Part shown: positions 21,246 through 35,500 of the stretch, one piece after another
How the letters are laid out: the number at the start of each line of letters is the position of its first letter
Position numbering within the stretch: position 1 is the stretch's first letter
DNA from: Eutypella sp. D-1
Lineage: Eukaryota; Ascomycota; Sordariomycetes; Xylariales; Diatrypaceae
Length of the DNA: 64,000 nt
Reading direction: 5' to 3'
NCBI GenBank assembly: GCA_023313575.1
Contig: JAJTTP010000003.1
Span: 3,470,332-3,534,331 of the forward strand
Program-made: the position numbers and the translations under genes
Notes under the pieces: model-generated
What the model was told of the DNA's origin: nothing
The model's database searches: none
What the model saw: only the letters and a program-made list of their open reading frames with translations

Positions 21246-24200
21246 CGGTCTATCTTGGCTTCCTAGGCGTCATGTCTTGGATAGACCTGAAGGCTAGTAC
21301 TTTAAGATCACAGCGAATTCGATGAAGTATTTGGTCCGCATATAGCAAATGTTTGGGTGGCTATGGGCGTCTATTTATGCGATTATCATAGAGATAGAGA
21401 ATCTCTCAATTGACAGCCACATATACAAGGACATTATAAGTGGAAACCCCCGGATATCAGGCATCTTGTATCTACGATAGGCCAAGGTAGGCCTAGTTGA
21501 AGTTCATGAAAAAGACACTGGATGGACTTTGAGTACATACCCCCAAACGGATTCGGTATGGGAACTCGCGTCCAATTGATAATCTCGCATGAATGTTTTG
21601 GACAGGCGCTTCCTAGAACTACGATGCCCAGGCTGCCCTTGTGAATCCACGTAGCAAATGCCAAGCGTTTTCAGCGTTTATCATTCGCCACCCTCGCTAT
21701 CGCTGTTGTTCCAATTACTTGATTGACCTTGTACAACACCCGACGGCATATTGCATGCAACATTCCCACGAGAAATAAATCATAAAGCCTTTTTATATAC
21801 ACGACAGCGACATTGCGTCGACCATGGGACATCCTCACTCTGTGTATGACGGTGCACGTAGGTGCATCACGAGTGATGGCCTAACCAATGGATAGGTAGA
21901 TATCCGTCCTCTGGTTGAGAGGAAGGAGAAGGGCAGGGACATGTTATATCCTCGCGACTCTTATCAGCGACCCCCCGGTCATAAGGCGACCACCTGAGAT
22001 GCGCTGGCTTATCTGCAGGTACATAGCCCCAGGGTCAATTATCAAGGGGTGGTTACACAAACCCACACTGCATTCAGGGGCTTCATATGGTTTATAGATA
22101 ACGAAGTTAAATGCATCCATTTATAGACCTCCTGTAGCAAATCTGGATGATTGTCCGTAGCCCTTTGATAAGCTGGGCAACGAGAACCTAACCTTGTTGC
22201 TGACTCGTTTTCATCTGTTTCTTTTACACATTTTAATATGGCAATCGGAAATGGAAAGATAAACTTATGATTTTAGTTCTTCGTGACAATACTGCCATCT
22301 CGGGTTTATAAGATACAGGCACGTTTCGATTATCTAAGTATTTCGTATCGAGAACGTGGCGCCCGCCCCCGTGGGGTGTGGGACGGGGGCTACTTGTAGG
22401 GGGTTAGGAAGGGTTTCAGTCGGGCTGTCCCCAGTAATACAGATAAAAGGATTTCTGTTAATAATCGAAACCTCCACCCTGCCTTATCTCTGGTATCTGG
22501 AGCGGCTTCACTTACGAGATGAAAAATGCGAATAGGGGAGGAAGATCCGACCTTGGACGAAAACTACACCAAAATTATCCAGAATATCCCCATAACAAGG
22601 GGGGCACACTTGGCTAGTTCGCCGCTCGCAAGGTAACGCCGACGGGCGGCCGGCTGCGTAAGAGACAAAAAATATTACATGATGAAAAAACCACGGCCAT
22701 AGATACAGATCAGAGCAGATAAGGAGGCCCGGCAGAAGCAATTACAACACATGAATACAGGTAATAGAAACCATCGCTCTATAAATATCTGGCCACTGCC
22801 CCCGAAATTCGTAGTGGACGTATTTTCTGCCTTTCCGGTCAATTTGTATTTATGTTGTCGGTCGCTGGTTCTTCACGCACGTCGTCACCGACTCACTCCC
22901 CGCCCGTGAAAGAAGAGCGTCGCCACCAAAAAACACATACGTGCACAGTGTCTCTATGTTAATAATAAAAAGTATGTTCTGTTTCAGGAATGCTTGACTT
23001 GACTTGACTTTGACTACATTGTCACGTGGAGTTGTGAGACCTCATTTACAAGATGAAAGGTGGAAGATTGAGCGACGATCTCGTACATATTTCGACTTTA
23101 TCTCGCCACCTATTTTCCTATTCTTTTTCGTATTCCCTAGTAGTCCCCAGTCTTCGCCATACTAATTGCCGCAGAGATATTTTTGCTGGCAGATATTATT
23201 ATCATGACACCTCAAGTGAGGAGCCTGGCCAGCATGTCCCCCATACGGCCGACATCCTATGTCGTTTGCTACTTTGAATGGATCCATGAGATAATTTTCT
23301 GCCACTGACGGTCTAGCTGCCTCGAAAGCTCCCATCGGTAACCAGTCCACAATACAGGGAAGAATGTCCTACATATGCCCTCATTTGATTGGGCTGTCCG
23401 GACCTCTCGATTGATTGGGGATGAATGGTTTCGATGAGACTGAACGATGCATCATATTATGCAGGGACTGGCTGCATCGGGATCCCCAAGGGGCCACGGA
23501 AGAGATGAGCTTCTCGACCGGCCTTGTGCTTGGGGCAGGGCGACGACATACTGCAGGATATGCTTTCGAGTGCTGGGTGGAGGCGGCATTGAGTCATGGA
23601 CCGTCCAGAAACACGATATGCCAGTATCGCCGCCGCCGGTAGTGATACCGACGGCCACTCCCGTGGCAGGCCCGAGTCCTAGGAACCGGCAGACGACGAT
23701 TGGATGCCGTTCTTAAGGATGGGTGGCTGTGGCGTCGTAACGAGGTCGCCGCCGCCGCCACCTGCCTGCCTCGCCGCACAGTCCTCGCAATACGCAAGAC
23801 CCATACAGGGGTTTGCCCATGCCAGTGTGCTGGCCATACTGATGAAGGCAATAACACCAAGCAGGCAGACAAGCAGGAGTTATGTACTCGGACAAACCGG
23901 TATGACTTCGGGGTATTGCGCTTCAATTCGCAGAGACCTCCGGGCAACTAGTGATCCCGGCCCTGCCCCGCATACAACTTACTGCATGTCGGAGCAGAAT
24001 GGCCGGCAAGGGACTGCACAGGACAGGTGGAAGCGTCTATCCCGAGAGCTTCCCCCATCGGGGAGTGTGGATTCCCGCCCGATGAGTCAACCAGCATTCA
24101 ATCGATTCGATTCGACGACCCCCGGAAGCCAAGCCATCCATTGCCTTTTTGTGCTCGGCGACGAGTCACATGCAACCCCGGCAAGGCAATGCACGTACGA

Positions 24201-27200
24201 TGTGATACGAGACGAGACGAGGTGTGCGCCTTGATGCATCGCGAGAGATCGATTCGATGGGCGCTCCATTCATCCTTTCAATGATGGACGGGTAGACTGA
24301 GGGGCGGTCTGGAAATCCTGAGTTCATGTCTAGCCTTGGCCGCTTGGCTGTTCAATAACTACCCGCCGCCTACTACTGACATCGCTTACCCCCCACCTGG
24401 CGCGCAAGGGCGCCTGCACGCCCTGCTGATGAGGGGCGGCAGTCAGCAAGGGGAGGTCTCGATGCATCTAGGTATGCCTAGGCGAAGGTCTTTTCTCGCT
24501 TTATCTTTGTTCTAGTGAATCCCAGCTTGGCTTGCCGGCTCTGGCTTTCGGGCCTGATCCACCGGACCCTACGCACCGGTGACCAATTCTGCCACCCATT
24601 CTGCCGGGTATTTGAGCGATGCGACGAATGTCACGAGCCGGCCTAACTAGGCGACGCACACAGCAAGAGCGCACACGCCACACGCCACACAACCCGCGCA
24701 GACACGAACGAACGACTAGACGTACCAACGATGGAGATTCCCTACTATCGTAGGCTATATCACCCAGCGCGCGAGACATACGGACAACTACGTGCTTTAC
24801 ATGCGCATACTGGCAGACCGGCTAGATGTGCGACGGGATGGTGGGGCACAAGCTAACAGGTGCAGGCATCTTACCACCAAGGAATGAGTCCAACCAGCAA
24901 AGATGCCATGGCCCGCGTAATGACTTTCCTAACCGTGTGGGAGGGAAAGGCGGCCTTCCCTAGCATTAGACTTAGCTATCCGCCTGCTTGTCGCTGTGCT
25001 ATGCGACGCGCGGCCGGGATCGGAGAGGGAGAAGGAGGAGAGGGAAGCAAGGGGATCGACAACCGGCATCCGGATACCCGTACCGAACCGATACCCAGAC
25101 CACGGCAGCGGCACCGAGAGCAGAGGAGCAGAAGAGCAGAAGAGCAGAAGAGGGGTGGGTTGCAGTCGCACGACAAGACTCAAGCGGACGTCACCATCGG
25201 CGGCGATGTGCAATTCCCTCGTATCTTCGTTCTTCTCTTCTGTTCTATTCTTTCTTCACATCCCATTCCCCCCTCCCTCGCCATCGGTCGCTCACGATAA
25301 TACTACTGAGCCGATGCAGCGTAACGCTACTAGGTATTACTGCACATACATGTATGTGCTGCATGCATGTATGTATGCATGCATGCATGGATTTACATAT
25401 CCGGCCCCATACTAATCTATTTAGTACTAGTCTACTATGTAGACTATGTACGAGACGCGATAGGTCTGTTGACCTGAGGATTCAACCTCAGATGCATGCA
25501 TGGCCAGCGCGAGCAGCGGCGGCGCCCCTCCTGCAGGGCTTGTCTAGTGACTGCCCAGATAGGGGGGAAGCCCGGCCACCAGACAGAGGTGCAGCCTGCA
25601 GCGCGGGGACACCACTAAATGTCCTTTAACACCGACGAGGGTTTCGTTCGCAAATCCCGTAGCGTGCGTTTGGTTCCACTGAGACCCCCCGGGGGTTTAG
25701 GAGGCCAGGGATGGAGGGGGAGCGAGGCAGAGAGGATGTCACTTCCCGTCTCACCCCCACCATACCACACACACACACCACATCCTAGCTTACACCTGGT
25801 CTTGGCCATGTGTGGAGAAGATGATCCGTCTCTCTGCCGGATTGGTTCTGATAGGCAGGCCGGGCGGCCGGCCAAGGACACAAGAATTGGAACAACCATC
25901 TAGTGCACATAGCAGGGATGGCGGGGTCTACCTACCGAATTCTTATGTCCACCGCCTATGCAGGGTTGGCCAGTTGGTAGGTCTACTGTCCCATAGTACC
26001 TAACCCACGAGTCAGGGAGTAGGGAAGGGGGACCGACCCTCTTTCGGTTTTTTTCTCTAGTGCCAAGAAGAGTTGGGAAAAAAGGCCAACTTTTACCGTA
26101 TAGGGGAGGTATAGCCGACAGAGGAAGGCCATACATACGATTTCGGCTCGCCTCTTGGCAACCCTTTCCTCGTGTGGAAGACGAGCTTACCTACCGACGG
26201 CGTCGGCAGGGAAGGAGGGAGTCAGTTGTGCTGGATTTTGAAAGTTGAAAGAAAAGGGTTTCTACACAATACTTGTTAATACGTATTTCCCGAAATTGAC
26301 CTTCCAATTTCGGACTCAAATCTTTTCGAGTCGCTCTCGCGCACTCGGGACTTTCGCTCGGGAGTTCCGTCCGTCCGGAGTCCCGGGGCCGAAGGCTTGG
26401 CAATACTGGAGTTTATGCTCTTCGCGCCGCCACCGAGGGAGTTTCACGGCGCGTTCGGCTACCTCAACAGAGTGAATCTGGATAGACAAATATTGTGTGC
26501 ATTCGTGCCGCATCCGTTGAAGTCTAGTCCTGTGTGTATATGAAGGCCAGGTCATATAGCTATATCAGAACTACCTAGGCTATCTAGTTCAGTATTGGAT
26601 GAAATACTAAGGATATATACACATCGCGGCTTATACACAGTATAGTGCCTGAGCGAATATGATGGCGATTTCCAATGAGCTTCGAAGTGTGAACTGAAAC
26701 CGTCGCCGCCAAGATGATTGAACTGCCCGCCCCCATTAAACGGAGACTTGGGGGTGGAGTCAAAGGTGCTCAGTAGGGAAAATATGAGATAAGTCGGATA
26801 ACAATTGACCAGAACAACAAGTACGTAAATATAAAGAAAGAAAAGGTACATTGTAATTAATAACTTTTTTCTCTTTTTTTTTCTGTCGATCCGTGAAAAG
26901 AACTCCTCATGACACCGGTTAAACATCGAGACTTAGCTGCAACGCCCTGAAGGCTAGCGTTCTGAAGTTTTCTGGGCGTTTTTTTTTCCTTCCTTCCCCA
27001 ATCCTTCACCTCATTCCCTCTTTTTTCTCATTTCCCCTATTTCGCCTTCCTCACTCCTTTCGCCATTTGCCCATTTTAGAAAAGAAACCCGCAATAAAAC
27101 TCCGCCCGGGCCGGTCCGGTGGGCTTTGGAGAACCTCATCCTCCCTACCATTCATCCATTGGAACGAATACTATCTGATGGAAGTTGAAGGAAGAATTAA

Positions 27201-28004
27201 TAAAAGAGAATTTTTTTCGGTACTGTACCGTGTAGGACCAATTCTCGGATTGGTTAGGTAGATAGGCGGGTAGTTAAGCTGCTATCAAGTAGTACCATGT
27301 AGTATATAAGCAAGAACTGGGGAGGAGATCGACATAGACAAAGTCAAAGTAATCGAGAACGGGAACTTTTGTTTGCCTTCTGCAGAAACGGCAGAAAATA
27401 TGTAAAGGTTTGGGACAATGCATACGGCATGTTGAACTTTTAGAGGGGTCATCGAATAGAACAGATGGAAAACAGATGGAAAAAGGAAGCCGAAAGAAAA
27501 TCAATAAGAAAACGTAAAAACAGCAGCGCGACCGCCAACCGTAGGGGGGGTATAATATGCCAGTCGCCGTCCTGTTCCTGAAAATGCTTTGGTAGAGAGA
27601 AGATGCCGCCGTCCGAGTATCACATATGTACGGGTCCGTCCATCTGTCCGATCATTCGTTCCTCGTGAATCACAAAGCCGGGTCGGGTCGGTTCGTTTTC
27701 CACAAACCGTGTTCGTGTCGTGGTCGTTTGGTCGTTGTGGTCGTGGTCTTCGTTTTCCCCAAAACTCCTCGTGTATTTAGATATATGTATCCCTGAATAA
27801 TTCATTCCCTCCACCTCCGGTCTCATATCACCCTCATGGCATATACCTTTTTCGGTGACGGGAAGTCTCGGTCCAAGAAGGACATCTCCTGTTGGCGAAT
27901 ATGGCGTTTTAAGCCACGGCGCTTGAGGCCACTCCCGACTTCCTGTCACCTATTAGGCCCCAGCAAGCCTTCTTGCTTCCCGAGTCTGGGTTCATATCCT
28001 ACTT
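21246..28004. other. Long gene-poor stretch
   Basis: Nearly 7 kb without a gene I can support. Open frames here are short, overlap on both strands, and show no family motif. Notable content: GC-rich sequence at 23400-25300, an ATGC-type palindromic microsatellite at about 25338-25392, a CA run near 25770-25785, and several G or T runs. The right end is the 3' side of the minus-strand bZIP gene. Confidence 0.5.
25338..25392. repeat. ATGC/ATGT microsatellite
   Basis: Alternating ATGT and ATGC tetranucleotides, largely self-complementary. Simple-sequence repeat only. Confidence 0.65.
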
Positions 28005-29502
28005 TTACCGCATATTACTGGTATCGAAACTGAACTGTGTTGGGAACGCCATCGAAGCGCTGAGTCCGAAGGGGTCCCAGTCTAGGGCCGGATCGAGAAG
28101 CTGGCTCATGCTCGGATATCCCTGGCCCTGAGTCTGGGCACCTTGCTCTGTTGCAGCCGGCGCGGGTTGTCCTGGCGGGGCGCTCGTTGCCGGTGGCAGC
28201 TGAATGCCCCGAGGCGGCTGCTGTGGTTGTTGTGGAGGCTGCGGTTGCTGCTGCTGCTGCTGTTGTTGCTGGACGTTCGGATATGCCGAAGAATATGGGT
28301 TCGGGCCCGGCGTGTCAGGCTCGACATCATCGATCATCTCGTTGGGCGCGTCATACTCCTGTTCTGTACTCACGAGTTAAACATAGGACTACAAAGTTCT
28401 ATCGAAAGAAAAAGGAAACGGGACAACTTGCCCAGTTGTTCAATGTGGCTCTGGAAGGATTGGGTGGGATAGAAGCCTTGGTCTCGAGCCCCCGGGGGGC
28501 GGGGTGGCTGCTGCGGCATGTGTCCGCGGCCAGGAGGCCCCATGCCAGGTATTGGAGGCATCTGCGGCTTCATGTGCGGTGGTATGGCGGTGGGCATCGT
28601 GGGGCCATTTGATGTGGTCGGGGAAGCGAGGCTCGTCGGGGCGCTACTGAAAGTCTGCGTCGTGCTGGTGGGAGAGGCTCCGTGAGAGGGAGGCGTTGGT
28701 CTGGTCTTGGGGGATGCTGCGGAATGCTGAAACCCGTGAATGGGCGGGGGCAGCGACGTGATTCCCGGTTCGAGTTTCGGGGCGATGCTGGAGGCAGATC
28801 TCCGTGAGTGGTGTCTGCTCAAGATCGCGCGCTGGATTGGCGGCGGTTGAACGATGTTTGGGGGCATGTGAGTTGGGCCCAGGTTGGGGCTGCCCGTCTT
28901 AGCGCGGAGTTCAGCTTGAACGTCGATGCCTTCGTCGTCTTAGTCAATAATCATCGAGATGCGAGACACGATAGTAAGGAAACCTACCCTTCTCAAGAAG
29001 GATCCTCTCCAGTAGGGAGTTCTTGTAACGTAACATCAGGCACTCATCTGCCGCGCTACGGTGAGCAGCCTGCAGGTTGGACAAGTTGGACTCGTGGACT
29101 CTGATGGTCTCTTCGAGCTGCTTGATATATTCCGTGCGGCGCTCTCTAAACGCGGCTTGCGCCTGGCGATTCCTCTGTTTGCGCTCTTCCGATGTCGCAT
29201 AAATCTGTTATCTGGTTAGTTACCTGCTACGTAGCAGCCCACGCAATCATGAGAGGTTTTTTTTCTAGATTTTTGGTATTTTCTTTTTTTTGCTGCTATG
29301 ATTTTCTCTTTCTTTTTTTCTTTTGCGTTTTTCTTTTCTTTAGGTGACTTACTGGTTTGCGACCACCCTTGCGCTTGGCGGGTTGGCTCTCCTGAGGGGC
29401 CGACGATCTGTCGGCAGCCTCATTCTCGGGGCTGGAGGGAACAGACTCCTCGGAGCCGTCCTTGGTGGGTTCTTTCTTGTCTATGGACATGTTCTCCGAC
29501 AT
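28005..29502 (-). CDS. bZIP transcription factor, Pap1/YAP-type
   Basis: Minus-strand exons 29502-29353, 29204-28988, 28929-28432 and 28363-28005 give 407 residues. A Lys/Arg patch (KRKGGRKP) leads into the basic region ERKQRNRQAQAAFRERR (residues 57-73), which carries the NxxAQxxFR signature of the Pap1/YAP class. A leucine zipper follows (about 75-122, ending ERILLEKGID). The C-terminal half is Pro/Gln/Ser-rich with a run of nine Gln near the end of the zipper-distal region, typical of an activation domain. The third intron is GC-AG, not GT-AG: donor GCAAGT at 28431 and acceptor at 28364. Using it gives HIEQLEQEYDAPNEMIDD without a break, whereas reading through gives an unrelated tail and stop. 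Likely a conserved stress or nutrient regulator; I cannot name the orthologue. The start at 29502 follows a pyrimidine-rich leader. Confidence 0.88.
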
Positions 29503-32500
29503 GACACTCTCACGAGACGATTGCCGCACGGCGACAAACGTCTCTCTCAAGAGGAGAGAAGAAAGCCTTGGATACGGGCTAATAAAGAAAGACGACTAAG
29601 GAATGGTAGCCTTTTCTGGGGCTGCTGTCGTGGTACTGCGTAGGTAGTAGGTATGAAATGAAGCTCTCTCCACTTTTTAGGTAAGACAGGGAGATCACAG
29701 ATCTCTTGTTGTCTGTTTGTGTTGCGTTGTCTTCTTGTCTGTCTTGTCTTCTGTCTACGGGCTAATCCCTTCTTTACCCCAATCAATTTTCCGTCTTTGT
29801 CACTCTTCCCTAATGGATCTCCTAGTTAAGCTTTTTAGGCGAAGATGATCCCGACGGGTCCCCAAACAGTGCTTGGTGTTTTCTTGGAATCCGGGGTATT
29901 TGGAGTTCTTGGGTTCTTGGAATCTTGGGGGCGTGTCTGCCTTGATGGGGAACGATGAAGTTGAGATAGGGCAATGAGCGGGAAGCGCGCGCACAATGAA
30001 TGTACCAATAGCGCTAACTCAAACTGAGTACATAATGAGATGAAAATCTGGGGAAGATTGGCAGGAAAGGGTGAATTGAACCCGATTGAACCCGATAGCC
30101 TGGTATGGGGGGGGGGGGGTGCGTATGTGTTCGCAGTATGTCGTCAATGGCAATGCGGATGAAATCTCCAAAGCTAATACGATGATGCAAGCGGCTCTTT
30201 CTTGGTGGTCGGTATGTTTAGATTTGATAATGGGAAATACACAAACGGCTGGAAGAGGTATAAGGTATAAAGTGGTGGTATGGTAGTAGTATGGTAGTAG
30301 TATGAGTAGTATGGGTAGTATGGACAGTATGGATCGTGTATGGGTGATAATGGGTTGTGGTGAAGTAAGAAAAAGAAGTAGAACGGCTAGGCCTTATGTA
30401 ATTGAAATGCCCGAGAGCGCGGCACAAGCAGGCACAGGCACAGGTACAAGGCAGGATGGCAGGGTAGAAAAGCCAGGTCAGGTTCCAGGTTTGCGCGGTT
30501 GCCAATGTGCAGTTGCGGTTGCGACGACTCTGAACTTGAACTTGAACTTGAACTTGGACTTATAAGTTCACTGTTCACTTAGATAATATGTTGTACTTAT
30601 GGGAAGACAATGTCCATTTTAATCTGGTCTTGAATGAGGTGGACGACGAGTAGCAGAGACTGAAAAGAGACACAAATTTCTTTCCTTCTCTGTCTTTTCT
30701 AGGTACCTAGGTTGGTTAGGTACTGTATTGTTTCTTTCCCCTTTTACTTTTTTCTCTTTTTCGGTCTTAATGAATGCATCTGGTGAGAGGTTGTTCCTTT
30801 TTTGCTTCTCTTCTTGCTAATCCAGTATGTGGCTTCAGGTCCGAGTTGAAGGTGGGTGGAATTGGTTAGGCGGTGATAATGATGGCCTCTTGCAGCCTAC
30901 CCGTAGACCTCTTCTGTTGATGAAGGTATTCCAAGATTGTAATAGGCGTATGTATACCTTATGTATTGTGTTGACAGAATCTTGGGAGAGAGTGTGTGCT
31001 GTACTCCGTATGGTTGTGTGAGTATGGTGAGGGTACTGAGGGTACGGTGTGTCTGTAGAGCGAGGAGTCACTAATCAACTAACTGAACAAGCGATTGATC
31101 AGTGTGACCGAACAAGCGTCCACAGTTTTTCAAAATTCCAAGGTTCCAAGGTGCCAATCCAAGGTTGTCAAAGTCAGGTGTGTACAGGAAGGCTCCAGGT
31201 TGTCTGGGCTTTTCTGGGCTTTCTGGGCTTTCTGGGCTTTTCTGGGGCAGAAAGAGGAGACTTGGAAAGGTTTTGCTCCTTCAAGGTTTAAAAATCCAGG
31301 GAAAACGTTTTTAGCTGCTGGATCCCTTATATGGTGAGAGGGGAATATTAGTGGCTGATCGTGACGGTCTCTGCGGGTTCAGTGGGTTCTATGTTTTTCA
31401 TGGCCCCGGGGGCTTTTGTGGGCTTTTATGGACCTTTATTGGCTTTTATGGGTGCTGTGGGCTAGCACTGCGGGTTTACGTGTTGGGCGAGATGCCGCCG
31501 CTGGAGGGGGGCCTAGTGCTTTTAGTTCAGTACACCTTCTAGGCAGTCAACTCTCTTTCTCCCTCTCTGCCTCTCAGAACTTTCAGAATTGAAAAAGTTT
31601 CTATGGCCAAGAGAGCCAAGATAGCGTCCGCAAGCTGCTAAGGAATAGTAAGGAATAGTGGACAGGACGGTCCGAGATCCAAATATCTTGACTTGTCTTG
31701 ACTTGTTCCGCTAAATTCACTGAACCCACTGAAAACCCACCTGTGTTCAACCACCAGAGGCCGTCCCAGCCGCCCAGCCGCCTAAGTCATGCTTGGTTTG
31801 CGAGCCCCTGCCTAACCACGCTACATCTGCTTTTTGGTATTCTGGTATTCTACTAATAAGTAGGTAGTGTTTTGCCTGTCGACGACCAAAAAAAGAAAAG
31901 AAAAATGGAACTCACGTGGCCTAAGAGACTGGTTTCGGGAATCGGGAGTCAAGCGCATCGGATTTCTTTCGCCCGTTCGTGGTCCAACCAATTAGCAGGA
32001 GAGGAACACCACACTCTTTCAAAGACAACTCCTCGAAAGACGTTCAAGTGGCTGCATTTTTACATCACATGTGCCAAGACGCAACTTACCAAACTACCTA
32101 ACAGCTAGAGCTCTACATAGACTAGGTTGTGGTTGTGCTTGCGTTGTCGTTAACTACCTAGGAGGCATGCAGCGGTCGACTGTCAGCCTGTTACACTGGA
32201 TGGCCAGCAAAGGCTAGGGCGCCAAGATCGTTATGCACCACGAAGAGAACCTCAAGAAGTATAGCGCCTGTATGCTAGGACCAAATTCATCGAATCTCAA
32301 ACGGAAATGCCACGAAGATCTGAGATGCCCATGGTGGGGCGGGAAGATCATCAAAATCCCATATATATCTACTACATATATGCCGTGAAGTGGGCTTAGA
32401 CGAGACCGGCAAAGCAGGGGATTCTACCAGCCTAGATACATAAGCGGGAGAGGGGTGAACGGGTTTGCGGGTGAGCTTCAAGATTGGATGCAGGAAGCAG

Positions 32501-35500
32501 TACCAGGGCAGGAAAGCCAAGTAAATCTAGGATGTAGCGAGGGAGTTCTCATCACTCTGTCACTCTGGCCTAGCAGTATTTCTTAGCTACGGAGCTTCCC
32601 TCCGCCTTAGATATAACCAGAACTGCTGTCAAGTCGGATCGGCGATTGTGTCTAATAACTAGCTTATACCGTAAATATACCGTCCCTGATTTCCCATGAA
32701 CGTGCACCGGCTATATCATAGCCCACAATTGCACGGCTAGATCGATTGCCGTTATTCTGGGAGATGCTGGCCCACCTACAAAGACATTCATATGTAGACA
32801 TCTACGTACAGCAACTCACTACGTAGCCGCTTGCTAATTCTTGCTGATTCTCCTCGCCTCCGCTAAGGCTGTTCCCCAGGTGTCAGCAGACTCCCAAACG
32901 AAGCAAGCGGTGATGTGGCTGTCAGTGGTGGGTCGAAGAAAAGAACCCCATCTTCTACAAAATGACGGCGATTCGTCATTCCTAGAGGGGGCGTCTGGGG
33001 TAGACATTTAAGGTGGCCAGAACGCTGACATAGGCCGAAGCCCGTGCCCCGGATGCTCTCACCGAGGCCATGTGATGTGCGTGCGGTATACTAGTTACTA
33101 GCTAGGCCCGAGCCAGCATGGAGCGGGCTTCGGCTGGGACGCTCATTCTGGCGTGCTATTATCTGTCATTCCAGCGATAGAAAGGGCGACGTCTGAACGG
33201 GAGTCATGACTTGTCGTGAAGTCGGCACGTCGGGTCCATGAGGAGGCAGACAGAGGCAAGCTGCCAAGAAATTTTCTAACGAGCGAGATCCTGACTGGCG
33301 AAGCCACCGAGGAGTGAGCATCCTGGCGAGCGCCCGGTTTTAATCTCACCAGTAGGTACTTCGTACATGGTAGTTCCGTCACATACTAGGTAGTACATAG
33401 TATATCATCATGCACGACTCGTTCGGTCTAGCTGTTCGGGTATAGTACGGGGTAACGTAAATGCCTACTTAGTATGCTTCCATATTGGATACACCAGCCA
33501 TACCAAAACGCGGCACAGCACTTGGGGACGATCCTACTATGCAGATGATGTGGCTTCATCTCCAACCTTCCATACCCAGAGGCAGACAGTATGCATGCTA
33601 TGCACGCTATGTAAGGTAGTTATACGCCATGTAATTTTTTAATCTTCATTTTTTCCATGTCACCTGAGCAGTTTTGCGTGATGACGAGAAACCTGGTAAG
33701 GTTTACCCCTCCACCTCATCTCCTTCATCACCACAGCCAATCACCGACGCATCCCCGCTATTGGGAACAACTAACCCTCCAGGTATTATAGGCCTGTCTA
33801 TAACCTGTATTAGAAGGGGGAAGGAGGGGAGAGGGACTAGGCTACTGTTCCGCACTATCCATACGCCACATATCCAGAGTATACGAGGTCCAGTCAAGTT
33901 GCTAGTAACAATGTAAATATTTTACAGCCGACTTCCGCCCGGTGCGCAAGTGCGAAAAGGTAGTGTTCGCAAACGCCATAGCTATATCAATTTGCCCATT
34001 CCGCACCGGCACCAACACTATATGTTTTATGTACCCGTCTAGTAAAGTCAAATGTGTGTTTGTGTGTGCGCTTGTCCGTGTGCGCTCTACGGCAAACTTC
34101 TCATTTCCACGCACAGGCTCTGAGCACGCTACCTGCTTGCTCCCCCCTCTACTGGCAGTACAACTGTCCGACGAGGACTCCGTCTGACGATAGTGTTTCG
34201 TCGCCTTGCATATGTCACAAGGGATACTTGCATCCCATCTAACGTGGAGGGCCAGGCACCGCTGGCATCTGATGGGGGGGAGAGATTGCCCTCTCTCTCC
34301 AGATGGTAGAATTACAAGGGTAAGTAGGAGAAATAGGTCCGTTCAGCGTCAGATTCTCTCATTCGCGAATGGGGTTCCGAGCCCCTCTTCAGCTGCTTGC
34401 CAGGAATCGCGTCGCGGTGCCCCTTGGCACGCCGCTCTAGCGGGCGGTTAGTCTTGGATTTTTTGTATTTAATCATTCCTTTTGATTCTTTCTTTCAAAT
34501 TATTTCTTCTCTTCTATTCTCTTTTTTTGTGAGTCCTCGCGATCCGGCGCACGGACGGCCTCGCGGCGCGGCGCGCACATAACCACCGAGATGACGAGAG
34601 AGGCGAGCTCAGAAAAGGGCATTAGCCCTGACGGGCCAAGACAACGATGTGGGGAGGGTAGGACCGGTGATGGTTTGAATTTTCACATCTCCGAGGAGCG
34701 GTCACCATTTTTTTGTGCACGCCTTGGCGGTGACGTGGGGTTTTCTCGAGCGCAACTAGCCAACCAAATGGCATCCCGAGGCGTCCAGTAGCGGCGGGTT
34801 CCGGGGAATGTCTAGCGTTCTCGCCGGCGGCCAATGCCGACCAGTTTCGGCGTGGGGCTCTGAAGGATAATTATCGGACTCAACCGTACATTTAAGAAGC
34901 AAACGAGACAGGTAGATGCACGGTACGCGCGCGCAGGTTGAATCGGGGAACGGGGAACGGAGAATGGGGCATACCCTTGACACCATCCGGAAACGCTACG
35001 TAGCTATGATCCAATACTGTTACAGCGAATATTCGCAATCACCGTCACCAATTATCTGTAACGATGTAAAAAGTTTTTGTTTGTGCTTGTGCAAGAATTG
35101 CGCATTTCGCCTGACTCGCGAGAGTCTTGGCAAACGTTGAAAACACGACCATCGAATCCCGCCCGGGGGTTCGGGATCTGCGGTTTTCTCTCTCTCGTCC
35201 TCTCAATGAGCGACGAGCGAGTGTTCGCGCCCCGAGCACTGACAATGTACTCCGTAGAGTAGGGACCCCAGCATTTCGGCGCGGTACCTGGTTGGATGGG
35301 CTGGCCTGACACGAACAGATGAGACGCACTCTCTTGACAAACCCTTCTAGAAATTTTCTAGCGCTTCCTCGGATCTCGCCAAGGCCCCCCCTGCAACTGG
35401 CGTACATCTCTGGCAGGCCCTCTCTTCCCCTCCTCTACTACGTTATACTGCACCTGCAACGTGGGAGGTGACATCGCCGGTCGACATATGTAGTTAGCCA

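Noticed and set aside
22500..27950. Many overlapping frames of 60-210 codons in GC-rich sequence
   Set aside because: Frames overlap on both strands, have odd Arg/Pro/Ser-rich composition and no family motif, as expected of non-coding GC-rich DNA.
28143..28612. Leu/Arg-rich and Ala/Val-rich frames on the plus strand
   Set aside because: They are complements of the Gln/Pro-rich coding sequence of the bZIP gene.
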